A DNA stretch of 64,000 bases from Viscum album (taxonomy: Eukaryota > Streptophyta > Magnoliopsida > Santalales > Viscaceae): positions 235,343,591 to 235,407,590 of the forward strand of contig OY728143.1 of NCBI GenBank assembly GCA_963277665.1. The letters run 5' to 3'. The translations under genes were made by a program, and so were the position numbers. Positions 51,101-63,280 of the stretch are shown here, piece after piece. Every line of letters starts with the position of its first letter. Position 1 is the stretch's first letter. The notes below the pieces were generated by a model, which saw only the letters and a list, made by a program, of their open reading frames with translations, searched no databases and was not told the DNA's origin.

Positions 51101-53225
51101 TTTTTATAGTGCATTTTCACCCTAGATTTGAAGTAATAGACCTTGTATGACCTTAATCTTTCGTCAAATATTTTTTTTCATCTTCATCCTATTTCTTTAA
51201 AATTCAAGATCGTTGTAATGGACCACTCATTCTCATTGGAATTAGAGCACAATGATTCATTACTTCACCTTAAGATACATCCCCAAGATTCCAAAGGATG
51301 TCAATAAATTCCAAAGAGTTTCAAGTATATGTGTTGGATGATTGACTCTTTTAGAAATAAACCAATAAAGAAACTAAACATAACCCAAACATTCCTGAAA
51401 TTATTCTTGAACAAATAAACGACATCTAAAAAACTTGACGTATTCCAAAACCACATCAATTAGTGAAAAATAAAAAGATAAAACTAGTATCAAAATACAT
51501 AGAGGATATACAAAAAATGGCTCTCAATAGGCCAGAAGACACTAGGCTTCACTTTCTTCAAGATTTACAGTTACCAAGCAACATATGTATAATGATTTAG
51601 TACTAAAAAAGTGTCAAACATTATGTTTTCCCCTATCCCGAAAGATAACATCCAGAAATACAAAAATGTTCAATGTAATGGTGAGTATAAAACTCAATAG
51701 TTTTCCCCAATCACATTCAAACTAACACCACTATGACAACAAATTTTTCAACATTTATATAAACTACTTCGTATAAAACAATTTAACAAAATAGTTTATA
51801 AATTTATATAAACATGTTACAAAAACCATTTAAAACCATGTGAAAACAAAACTAACTGAAACAAATCTCCAGAAAGTTATTTTTCTTGTAAAATAAATAA
51901 TCAAAGCCTAAAAACCATATCTTAATATATTTTGGCATACAAATACCATAGTTCACCACACATCCACACATTCTTGCTATGTTTGACCATTCATTACTCA
52001 AAAGAGGTCCCTCATCCGATTACCTTGTGTCCCAATGACACACACCCCCGATCCAAGGTCATGTGCCTTGTGCCCCAATGGTACTCATCTCTTATTAAGG
52101 GCTTGTTAAGCATAAAATCACCCTAAAACCATTTATGTTAAATATTTACATTAACACAATAACCCACATAAATAAAACTAAACTTTTATTGAAAACCAAA
52201 GAACAACTAATTTTAATGAAAAATTTAATTTCAATAAAACTATCCCTTTTATTGAATACAAAAACTCCTAATCATGGGCAAAAAATCAGGAAAATCCCCG
52301 TTTTATATTCCATATTTTAAAACCAAGAACCAAAGAAATCATCCAACATCTACAATTTTCTAGATTTCAAAACCATCACTCAAAAAAATTTCAAAAAAGT
52401 TTTCAACAAACAAATCACAATCAATTCAACACCACACATTCAATTTGTAATCATACCAATCCGTTATATTATGTGGATTCATGAATTTAGCCTCAGACTA
52501 AGAAGGTTTTGATGAAAACCCCAATGAATAAAGAATGCATAGGGAAATCAGTTTTATTCTCTATGAACCCACCTTAGATCTCTTCTCCTTGCATGATGAA
52601 GAACAAATCTAATAATATTTAGCATCCCCACACCTTGATCTACCCATAACGGGTGCTGATATAAGAAATCAAGATAATATGAGAAGTAGATCTATGAAAT
52701 CGATCAAGAATAAAGAATAACTATCACATAACCTAAGAGTTCGACTTCAATTCAACATAGGAAGCCTTCAGATCACCTTCAGACCAATGGGAGGACCATC
52801 ATTAGACTTTGTAGAAGAAAAATCCCATGTTAGGGCTAGTTTGGGTAAAAAATCATGGATTCATGGAAATAAAATGTGAGATCTAACTTTTGAGAATCCC
52901 ATTATGACTCTATGCACGGTGTGAGTGCACAGTTAAGAAAATCATGCACTAATAATGCTGTAGCCACTGACCGCATGGATTCCCCATGCACGGTCTCCCA
53001 AACCGAGCTCCAACCATGCTAGAGATACTACCTCATGAGGATTACTTTGCAGGGTTTTTTCACACATTTAGGAAAACCATGGGCCACTCATGAAACATCA
53101 ATTTATCCCCCAAAACACTTCCAATGTTCTCCCAACTATCCCATCTATCACTCTTACACATTATAACCCTGAAAATCATCATGTAAGGGTTTCATACATG
53201 AAACTATGAGTACTAAATTTTCTAT
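51101..53225 (-). repeat. Probable gag remnant, then old LTR sequence
   Basis: From 51,100 to about 51,400 the - strand position suits the gag of element F, but I see no clean motif. From about 51,700 to 53,225 no coding signal is seen. The right part lies directly downstream of the chromodomain end of element G, where its 3' LTR should be. A 10-bp palindrome with a 2-base bulge lies at 52,969-52,995 (GACCGCATGG with CCATGCACGGTC). Confidence 0.4.
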
Positions 53226-56200
53226 AACATTGTTATTTCTGAACTCATAAAGAAAACAAATTTGGTTACCTAAACGTGTTTCAGCCACTACTCTTTCATA
53301 TCATTCATAGGTTCCCATGTCTCTTCCTGAATCTTAACATGATGTCGTAAAACTAGCACTAGAACAATTCATTTCAATGAAAGACAATATCTTGCTTCTC
53401 TACAATACTCACTGAGATATGTACCAATGAACCATCAAGATCCAGGTCAACGTGATCCAACCAAATCACATGGTTAGGATCATGCATATACATTTTCAAT
53501 TGATATACATGGAACACAGTATGCACTGAACTGAACCGTGTGGGTAATGGAAACTGATATGATACATCTCCAACCCATTTCAGTATCTTGAAAGGACCAT
53601 TGTATCTAAGAGATAACTTCCCCTAATTCCTAAAATGATGACGTTGAAGCATTGGATATATCTTCATGAAGACATGATCACCCACAACGAAAAAAAATTG
53701 TCTTCACCAATTATCATCATATGATTTCGGAAGACTCTAAGCCATCGCCATCCTATTTCAAATCAACATGATTTTTGTTATTTTTTAGTAGACATGGCTT
53801 GGTCAAAATATTGATTCCTCACCTATTTCCACCCAACACAATGGAGAATGACCTGGAAGCCCACAGAGTGCTTCAATGGGAGCCATATGTATCAAGGAAT
53901 AATAGTTGTTGTTTTATGGGAACTCCACTAAGGGTATATGATCTTCCCATGAGAATCCAAAATCAATTATGCAAGCCCGAGACATGCCTTCCAATGTTTG
54001 TATCGCCTGTACTGATTCCCCATCCATCGTGTGGATGGTATTCCGTGCTCAAATTCAATTAAGTCCCAAGGGATCACTGTATGGATTTACAAACATGATA
54101 TGTGATGCTTGGAACTCTATCTGAGATGATTGAAACTGGCACTCCATGTATTTTCACCACATCTCAGATATAGATGTTGATAGATCCTCCATCGTATGAG
54201 TTTCGTGAATTGGAATTAAACAGGACGACATGGTAAGTTGATCCACTATCACCCAGATGGAATTGTGTTTCCATACTATTCTTGGATGACCTGTAAGAAT
54301 ATTCCTCGCTATATCTTCCCGTTTTCAACACTATGATATGTTATGACTGTAACATACATGCTAGTCTCTGATGATCTTTTTTAACCTGATGACAAGTTAT
54401 GCACTGCGAGACGAACTCAGTGACCTTATTTTCTATGTCTCTCCACTAAATGTATGAATTTATCACATTATACATATTATGTATATCAGGATGTACAAAC
54501 CATCTTGAATGGTGGTAAGCATGAATGAGTTGTTCCTGACAAACCATAGGTACATCCATCAGATATCAAAAGCACAAAATTGAATTCCCATCAAGATTGT
54601 ATCCCTCAATAGTCTACTCACCATTTTGGTTTGAACTTGTAACCCTTCATTCTGCATAAGATGTTTGTTCCACTTTGACCATATTTACAAAATCAGGAAC
54701 AAGTGTAGAAGAAAAGAAAACTGTAACATCACCTCAATCTTCACATTCTATATGCATGTCTAATAAGACCAACATCAACTGCCTTTCATCTGATGCTTAT
54801 TTCGCCAACTGAGAATATTAATTTCTACTCAATGCATCTGCCACCAAATTACCTTTCCCTAGATTATACATTAAGAAAATATCCAACATTTAGAGGTATT
54901 TCATCCAACTCATTTTCCTTTGATTCAAATCTCACAGTGAGAAAATGTGTTTCATACATTTTTGGTCTGTGAACATAGTAAATTTCTCAACAAATATATA
55001 GAGTCTCCATGTTTTCAATGCATGTATGAATACATCTAACACAAAATAATGTGTTGGGTAATTCATCTCATTCACCCTCAACAGCCTTGAACCATAACCA
55101 AGAACAGTTTCTCCTTTTAGGAGAAAAAATCCCTACCCTATTCCTAAAGCATCACAGTACACCACATACCCCTATCCAGATTCTGAAAAATCATAATAGG
55201 TTCCAATGTAAGATGAACATTTATTTCCTTGTAGGACTTCTCAAATTCCTCTATCCATTGCAACAGTGAATTCTTCTTTGTCAGAGATGTCATTGGACAA
55301 GTTATTCATGATAAATCATGCAAAAAGTTTCTCATGTAACCTACTAGATTAAGAACAATTCATATATTGATTACATTATGCTTTGTTTTCCATGAGTTAA
55401 CAAAATCTATATTTTTAGGATCAAAAGAAACTCCTTTCCCATAAATGACATGGGAAATTTTGTTTACCAATTGTATCCATAAATAATGCTTTGATAATTT
55501 ATAAAACAAATTGTGATCTCCCATGATTTGTAACACTATTTCTAAATATTTATCATTGAAATACCTTGTCATTGAATAAACCATGATGACATCCACATCT
55601 CCCCAAAAAACGAGTCTAGATAACATTGAAATATTTGATTCATCAAAGACATTAAGGCCACTGGTGCATTAATTAGACCGAATGGCATGACTACATATTC
55701 ATAGTGTCCATATCTGCTTTGGAAAGTTGTTATCAGAATATCTTCCATTCAAACTCACAATTGATGATATCCCGATTTCATGTTAATCTTAGGGATCCTC
55801 TGGGATGCCCATAATTTCTCAAAAAGATCATCAATGCATGGATGTGTGTATATATACTTTATCGTAACTATGTTAAGCATACAATAATCAACAGACCGCC
55901 GAAGAGTTCCATATTCTTTCCTCACGAACAAAACGAGTGCTTCTCAAAGAGATGTACTTTTCCAAATGAATATATTTATTTCTATCTCCCCCAACTGCAC
56001 TTTCAATTCCCTTTAACTCTATTGTTTCCATCCTATAAGACAGAGGGGAAATAAGAGTGGTCCTTAGAAGGAGATCAATCCTAAAATCTAATTCCCCTAT
56101 AGGTGGAACCCTAAGAGGTTATCATGAAATATATCTCTAAATTGATCCACATATTATGGAAAAATAATTTCCTTGATCTCTTCCATTGATTTCAAAGTAA

Positions 56201-57811
56201 ATACTACCAACTGAAAAGGGATCACACCCACTGATTGTTCCAAAACTAAATTTTCTCCCTTCTTTATTATCCTCTCTCCTCTAAAGAGATGCGTGATTCC
56301 TTCTTCAATCATGAAACAAAATTTTCTTATTTAATATTATATGTGAGCCTTGAATGTTGTTAACCACTCTATACCCACGATTACATCTATTCCTCCATGT
56401 ATAACACAGAGTTTTACCATTTTAGCTCAGTTTCATCAATAGTTATAGAACATGCTCCACACACAAAAGTTTGAAATTACCTTTCAGTTACAGGAGTTTA
56501 AATAATTAAAAATAACGGAATCATTTCCAACATTAAGAATAGTAAATCAACAGCAAGATAAGTAATGAATGAATTTGTTGATCTAGTATCAAAGAGCACA
56601 TTCACTAGAGTAATGTTCAAAAGAATTGTACCACTCACCGTAGATGGTCCAGCCTGTACATCGAGAATCATCTGCTCAGTTTCATACAATTTCCATATCA
56701 CTACACCTTTTTCCTTGTTTCCATGCTAAGATTGATTTGGTTGAGGATACATGTCTTTTCTGATATCACCGTGGATAGGTATTCTCTGCTGATGAGACTA
56801 ATTTTACTTTCCTCCCCTTGTTGAATCAAATGAATCTTGTGATGCCTAAAAAGTGTCTCGAGTAGCTGACCTTGGTGCACTACGACAATTGCACTAAATA
56901 TTCCCCATCTATCTGAAATTTCAACATGCTCTAGGTTGTTCAATAAGATCTATCTTTATGTGGTCAAAAACCCCACATTGAGAACAACCTGCTATGCTCA
57001 GGGGTTGTGGATGAACGTTCACTGATCCATCTGTCTAATTCAGATATCTACTTCCACCTTGTAAAAAGTTGTCCCTTTTCTGCTTGCTCCCAACATATTA
57101 GTTCCCACCATTTCTGGTTGGTATAATCATTCCTCCTCCCATAGATCATGAGATATCAATTTCAGTCATAGTCGATCTGTTCACCATCTCTATTTAATTT
57201 ATGTTATAGTGCACCATAATCATCTATTAAATATCATGTTGTAGCCTCAATTCGGAGATGCGTGCCTTCAATGACGGACTTTCTACAACTTCTGGTTAAA
57301 ATCACACTAAATTCATGAATTTATCCACATATTCTATGAAAAAGGGAATATTTTATTTCAGGCTGCAGAAGTCCATCATTTTCACGATCTTGAACGTGTG
57401 AGGCTAGAATTGTTTGTTGATCAATTATTCAAAATCCTCCCACGTCAGGCCTTCATCCAATGTAGCATACACCAGTGAATCCCACCATTGGCGTGCAAGA
57501 TCCCCGAACATATACGTCTCCATCTTGACCTTTAGCTCCACCTATATACCTATGAAATCGAAGTTATGATTCATTCTATTGATCCACACCTCTACCATTT
57601 TAGGTTTAGAATCCCCCCTGAATGTTTGGTGGACTTTGCTATATGAACTGCACGGTATGATCCACATGACTTGGCTCAATCCTCCATTTCCATGTATCCA
57701 CATATTGAAAATCATTGATAATACTCTAATCAAGATCTTGGTTCACTCGTGGTTTAGGTGAAACCTCGTTCTCTGTATCATCTTCTGGTTGGTTTCGACG
57801 ATGCCTACGGG
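53226..57811 (-). pseudogene. Decayed Ty3/gypsy gag-pol (element G)
   Basis: Domains run from high to low coordinates. Gag at about 57,740-57,370 (WINRMNHNFDFIGI, then QWWDSL and LTWEDFE). Protease in the frame 56,498-56,701 (NVLFDTRSTNSFIT, where the active-site glycine is replaced). RT thumb in 55,360-55,626, with VIMVYS, then DHNLFYKL and GKGVSFDPKNIDFV in the order of the gypsy RT thumb. Integrase and GPY/F near 54,330-53,590 (GPFKILKWVGDVSYQFPLP near 53,610, then VHTVFHVYQLKMYMHDPNHVI). A chromodomain-like tail (IQEETWEPM) lies near 53,325. Its 5' side is cut by the CACTA element at 57,812. Many stops, inactive. Confidence 0.82.
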
Positions 57812-58055
57812 CACTACTACAACCTTCCCCTTTATCAGCGCTAAAAACCAGCATTAACAGCGTTACAAAAGCGCTTTTAATTATGGCGGAGATAAAGGGT
57901 GGGTCCCCTTTATCAGCGCGTGGTGGAGAGCTGATAAATGTCAACTATATCAGCGCTTCTCAGAGCGCTGATACAGGGTCTCTTTATCAACGCTCCTCTA
58001 GCGCTGTTAAAGGTGTCCTTTATCAGCGCTAAAAAAGCGCTGATAAAGCCCCCAG
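57812..58055. repeat. CACTA terminal repeat and subterminal hairpin array
   Basis: After the terminus, about five units of the form TTATCAGCGC, short spacer, and its inverted partner GCGCTGATAA follow each other. The best is at about 58,020-58,047 (TTTATCAGCGCT with AGCGCTGATAAA around AAAA). Others are near 57,830-57,875, 57,908-57,937, 57,948-57,976 and 57,982-58,017. In En/Spm, such subterminal repeats bind the TNPA-type protein that brings the ends together; a similar role is inferred here. Confidence 0.8.
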
Positions 58056-58570
58056 CGCCTGCACCTAAAAAATAGTACCTGCACACCTACACACCAGAAT
58101 ACCTTCACACCATAGCACCCGCACCCAATATTTTGACTGACAACGGTATATACATTTACTTAACATCATGAATACAAAAAAAACGCATTGCTATATACAT
58201 TTCAAACATTGTTTTACATGGTTACATTTACAATTATTCAACAATAGTTATAAACATTCATGTTTCATCCATTGATATCCGTGATCCGCTCTCGATGGTA
58301 TTTATTGCCGAACAAAGCATCCGAACTCAAAGAAAAAAATTCACCTATATAAGAAAACAAATATTATGTTAGTAATGCAATAATGAAAGAAATTAAAACA
58401 GTAATATGAAAGAATACATTAATATGGAAATGTGAAACTAAAATATTAAATTTTAAACTCAAAAGTTTTCATTTTCATAACAATGAAAGGGAATAATGTA
58501 AAATCAATATGTTTTTGATTGATTTTTCTCATTTAATAAATACTGATTCTTTATCTAATGAAAAGATTTA
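58056..58570. other. Spacer inside the CACTA element
   Basis: Starts with CA-rich short words (CCTGCAC, CACACC), then AT-rich DNA. On the - strand at about 58,270-58,345 a short frame reads EFFSLSSDALFGNKYHRER after an AG and ends at TGA; it might be a terminal exon, but I have no family match. Confidence 0.35.
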
Positions 58571-61474
58571 CCGGTCACACCGTGCGTCGGATTGAGGTGC
58601 GGTCGATTTTTACACGTCACAAATGACTCGTGGATCGTTGTCCTAAAGTATAAAAACAGTCCGAAGGTGTTTGCTCGGTTTGGCGTATGCCATTGGTGTT
58701 GTTTTCCAAAGTTTATGTCATTTTCAAACTGATATCAGACAATTTTAGCTGTACCGGTCACACCCTGCGTCGGATTGAGGTGCGGTCAATTCGTAAACGT
58801 CAAAAATGACTCTTGGACTGTTGTACTAAAGTATCAAAACAATCCGAAGGTGTTTGCTCGGTTTGGAATATGCCATTGGTGTTGTTTTCCAAAGTCTATG
58901 TCATTTTCAAACTGATATCAGACAATTTTAGCCATACTGGTCACACCGTGCGTCAGATTGAGGTGTGGTCGATTCGTACATGTCTCAAATGACTCGTGGA
59001 TCGTTGTCCTAAAGTATCAAAACAACCCGAAGGCGTTTGCTCGGTTTGACGTATGTCATTGGTGTTGTTTTCCAAACATTATGTCATTTTCAAACTAATA
59101 TCAGACAATTTTAGCCATACTAGTCACACCGTGCATCAGATTGAGGTACGGTAGATTCGTACACGTCACAAATGACTCGTGGATCGTTGTCCTAAAGTAT
59201 CAAAACAATCCTAAGGCGTTTTCTCGGTTTGGCGTATGTCATTGGTGTTGTTTTCCAAATTTTATCTCAATTTGAAACTGATATCAGACACTTTTAGCCA
59301 TACCGGTCACACCGTGCATCGGATTGAGGTGTAGTCGATTCGTACATGTCACAAATGACTCGTGGATCGTTTTCCTAATGTATCAAAATAATCCAAAGGC
59401 GTTTTCTCGGTTTGGCGTATGTCATTGGTGTTGTTTTCCAAAGTTTATGTCATTTTAAAACTGATATCAGACAATTTTAGCCATACCGGTCACACCGTGC
59501 GTCAGATTGAGGTGCGGTCGATTCGTACACGTCAAAAATGACTCATGGATCGTTATCCTATTGTATCAAAACAATCCGAAGGCATTTTCTCGGTTTGGAG
59601 TATGTCATTGGTGTTGTTTTCCAAAGTTTGTCATTTTCAAACTGATATCAGACAATTTTAGCCATACTGGTCACACCGTGCGTCAGATTGAGGTGCAATT
59701 GATTCTTACATGTCACAAATGACTCGTGGAACGTTTTCCTAAAGTATCAAAACAATCTGAATGCGTTTGCTCGGTTTGGCATATGTCATTGTTGTTGTTT
59801 TCCAAAGTTTATGTCATTTTTAAACTGATATCAGACAATTTTAGCCATACCGGTCACATCGTGCGTCGGATTGAGGTGCGGTCGATTCGTACACGTCACA
59901 AATGACTCGTGGATCGTTTTCCTAAAGTATCAAAACAATCCGAACGCCTTTTCTAGGTTTGAAGTATGTCATTGGTGTTGTTTTCCAAAGTTTATCTCAA
60001 TTTGAAACTGATATCAGACACTTTTAGCCATACCGGTCACACTGTGCGTCGGATTGAGGTGTGGTCAATTCGTACGCGTCACAAATGACTCGTGGATCGT
60101 TTTCCTAAAGTATCAAAACAATCCGAAGGCGTTTTCTCGGTTTGGCGTATGTCATTGGTGTTGTTTTCTAAAGTTTATGTCATTTTCAAACTGATATCAG
60201 ACAATTTTATCCATACCGGTCACACCGTGTGTCGGACTGAGGTGCGGTCAATTCTTACACGTCACAAATGACTCATGGATCGTTGTCCTAAAGTATCAAA
60301 ACAATCCGATGGCGTTTTCTCGGTTTGGCGTATGTCATTGGTGTTGTTTTCCAAAGTTTATGTCATTTTCAAACTGATATCAGACAATTTTATCCATACT
60401 GGTCACACCATGCGTCGGATTGAGGTGCGGTCAATTCTTACACGTCACAAATGACTCTTGTATCGTTTTCCTAAAGTATCAAAACAATCCGAACGTGTTT
60501 GCTCGGATTGGCGTATGTCATTGGTGTTGTTTTCCAAAGTTTATCTCAATTTGAAACTGATATCAGACACTTTTAGCCATACCGGTCACACCGTGCGTCG
60601 GATTGAGGTGCGGTCGATTCGTACACATCACAAATGACTCGTGGATCTTTGTCCTAAATTATCAAAACTATCCGAAGGCGTTTGCTCGGTTTGGCGTATG
60701 TCATTGGTGTTGTTTCCCAAAGTTTATGCCATTTTCAAACTGATATCAGACAATTTTAGACATACCGGTCACACCGTGCGTCGTATTGAGGTGCGGTCGA
60801 TTCACACATGTCACAAATGACTCGTGGATCGTTTTCCTAAAGTATCAAAACAATCCGAAGGCATTTGCTCAGTTTGGCGTATGTCATTGGTGTTGTTTTC
60901 CAAAGTTTATGTCATTTTCAAACAAATATCAGACACTTTTAGCCATACCAGTCACACCGTGCGTCAGATTGAGGTGCGGTCGATTTGTACACGTCATAAA
61001 TGACCCTTGGATCTTTTTCCTAAAGTATCAAAACAATCTGAAGGCATTTGCTCGGTTTGGAATATGTCATTGGTGTTGTTTTCCAATGTTTATGTCATTT
61101 TCAAACTGATATCAGACAATTTTAGCCATACCGGTCACACCGTGTGTTGGATTGAGGTGCAGTCAATTTGTACACGTCAGAAATGACTCGTGGATCGTTT
61201 TCCTAAAGTATCAAAAAAATTCGAACGCGTTTTCTCGGTTTGGCGTATGTCATTGGTGTTGTTTTCCAAAGTTTATCTCAATTTGAAACTGATATTAGAC
61301 AATTTTAGCCATACCGGTCACACCGTGGGTTGGATTGAGGTGCGGTCGATTCGTCCACGTCAAAAATGACTCGTGGATCTTTGTCCTAAATTATCAAAAC
61401 ATTCCGAAGGCGTTTGCTCAGTTTGGCGTATGTCATTGGTGTTGTTTTCCAAAGTTTATGTCATTTTCAAACTA
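58571..61474. repeat. 183-bp tandem array, 16 units
   Basis: Units start at 58,571, 58,754, 58,937, 59,120, 59,303, 59,486, 59,667, 59,850, 60,033, 60,216, 60,399, 60,582, 60,765, 60,948, 61,131 and 61,314. All are 183 bp except the sixth (181) and the last (about 161, truncated). Each opens with CCGGTCACACCGTGCGTCGG or a close variant and ends near CAGACAATTTTAGCCATA. The array is rich in CG. A variant tail (TATCTCAATTTGAAACTG) marks units 4, 8, 11 and 15, suggesting a higher-order period of about four units. It lies inside the CACTA element, between the protease gene end and the subterminal array. Confidence 0.95.
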
Positions 61475-61598
61475 AGTAGTAGGAATTCACTAATCTAAGG
61501 ATATGAAACATAAGAAAGGGAGATCATAGATGCTCAATAAGTGTAAAGGGAGATATCAATGACCATATAAAGATAACATAAGTATTAGGAATTCACCT
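61475..61598. other. Short spacer downstream of the protease gene
   Basis: Between the array and the stop codon of the - strand gene. The word TAGGAATTCAC occurs at both its ends (about 61,477 and 61,586). Confidence 0.4.
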
Positions 61599-62578
61599 TC
61601 ATTGTCCTATTTCTTTACAATCTTCGATCAGGTACGCTGCCCATTCGTTTCTAAAGACATTTATATCATCTTCTGAATAGGAGTTTTTGCGACAGTCATA
61701 GTAGTACTGAAAAAATATAAATACACAAAGGATTAATAATTATTTTAAATAAAGTAGTAATTATTTTCAAAAATACCTCTTCAGGGATGCTATTTTGTCC
61801 ATGAAATACGATCTCTTTCATAAATTTACAAACATAATAACCGCAGTCCTTGTCATTTGTTTGTTTTGGACACTGCAGAAATATTGGGAAAAATAAGTAA
61901 TTTGTTTTGATATGTATTTGGATAGTGAAATATAATTATATATACCCAGATACTTCTCCATTTGTAGATCTTGTGGGTATTGTTGTCCTTACGCCCTGGA
62001 TTCATTCCAGCCTTTAGACGATATTCATACACCGCCCTATCATAACAAAATCTTCATTAAAAGATAATATAAATTATATAACTAGATATTTAGTTCTAAA
62101 ATGATGTATCTATTGTATTAAAAATTGAAAATCTCCATCATGTGTGGTCGGTTAGTTGGATATCCATGCAGTGAATCCAGAAAATAAATCATTGGAGTAT
62201 CCAAATTGACTGCAATGAGCATCCAATGTTCCCTAAAAACACAAAAAGAAATAAGTACTGATAGAAATGAAAATATAATTGATATTATTAAAATGTAGAG
62301 TTTTACCCTTGCATCGTTGGTATTAAAAAGAGCCTGTCAGTTGTAATTCTTCTTTGAAACGTTCTAAGAAGATTTGACATCAATTCAGCCTGAAAATTAG
62401 AATCTATTTCTGTTCATTGTGTAGAAATGGTGTGAGGACTAATGAGTCCAAATTTGTATTCATGGGCAAATCCCATCATTTGTTTTTCATATATACGCCT
62501 GTGAAAAATATGAGATGTATTTATCCATAATTATCAAAGTATATCAGCTTCTGTAAAATCAAATCATGAAAACATACC
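61599..62578 (-). CDS. Ulp1-like SUMO-protease domain of a CACTA element, multi-exon
   Basis: Exons inferred from reading frame and GT/AG signals, in gene order: the exon ending at the donor at 62,578 (its body is in the next entry), 62,498 downward, 62,389-62,307, 62,232 to about 62,110, 62,036-61,946, 61,872-61,776, and 61,706-61,599 (TGA). Words show a C48 cysteine protease: EHWMLIAVN (catalytic H), then YFLDSLHG (D), CPKQTNDKDCGYYVCKFM (Q and nucleophile C), and a C-terminal YYYDCRKNSYSEDD. The junction before EHW joins in frame. All four catalytic-site residues are retained. Oddities: an in-frame TGA at 62,414-62,416 unless a small intron removes it, and no GT donor after the D exon. Family members cut SUMO-like tags; the role in transposons is unknown. 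Confidence 0.75.
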
Positions 62579-62890
62579 TCATGTATACATTTATAACGGA
62601 GGCGCCTAGTCCGTCGTATGTGATGATATCAGAAACAGTGTCTTCACTAACGAAATCCATTGTTTCCTCTCCGTACATATCTTTTTCACAAACAATTTTA
62701 TGATTCTTTCCGTATTTCATTTTCGTATCCACATGAGCTTGCAATGAAATTAAATGTGGATATAGAACGGGCGGGGTGAACGTGCTCTCAGTAGATCATT
62801 TTGATAAGTTGGTTGATCCAATCATGGAGCCGCTATTTCGTTTTAGCTTCTCCATTTTATCCTTCTGTATTAACAATCATCGGTTCATCC
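62579..62890 (-). pseudogene. Middle segment upstream of the protease domain
   Basis: An open stretch (62,559-62,744) reads on from LYPHLISLQAHVDTK through IVCEKDMYGEETMDFVSEDT to DGLGASVINVYMR, ending at a donor-like GTATGT at 62,577 and joining in frame to the next exon (RIYEKQMMGFAHEYKFG). Regions just before a transposon Ulp1 domain often look like this, but I do not recognise a named family. Between 62,770 and 62,890 the frame is interrupted by several stops. Confidence 0.5.
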
Positions 62891-62899
62891 ATTTTCTAA

Positions 62900-63217
62900 T
62901 TTAATGTTAAAGGTTCTTCTTGAAAAATGAACTGGAAATGAATACCTCCTGATCGACGTGTTTTTTTACAAGATTCGATGTCCATGGAACAAATTTTCCA
63001 ATAGCTTTTTCCACCATATGAATGCCGTCATCGTCATTTGGCACGGGTAGCTCGGCGCTCCGCTCATGAGCTACGTTAATAGACACTTTTACATGACCGG
63101 TTGGAAGTGGTCTGGAGTGTAGCGTGTCATTCTGAATATTGAACACCGTAGCCCTCGCTACAAGGTGATGGGTGGGAGTTGACAAATATAAATCACATCA
63201 TTTTCACCCTGCAGAAT
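62900..63217 (-). pseudogene. Conserved mid-domain of the CACTA protein (DUF8039-like)
   Basis: The segment reads STPTHHLVARATVFNIQND, then HSRPLPTGHVKVSINVAHER, then LPVPNDDDGIHMVEKAIGKF and VPWTSNLV. This pattern (VA-G-V, then PL--GHVKV-I, then P-P---D---V--A-G-FV-WP) is what I know as the DUF8039 region found between En/Spm-type and Ulp1 parts. An acceptor-like CTGCAG lies near 63,212-63,217. Just after it two stops break the frame, so either the exon edge differs or this copy is broken. Confidence 0.55.
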
Positions 63218-63280
63218 ATCATTAAATGAAAGGTATCAGTGTCTATGTGATTCACATCTCACAAAAACAAATATTATAAC

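Noticed and set aside
57726..57944. Minus-strand frame across the CACTA terminus
   Set aside because: It crosses the insertion border and consists of the terminal repeat in one frame.
59507..61109. Frames in the 183-bp array
   Set aside because: They repeat the same short peptide and end at the regular TGA; no evidence of translation.
58571..61474. CRISPR array
   Set aside because: The whole 183-bp unit is repeated with no unique spacers, and the context is a plant transposon.
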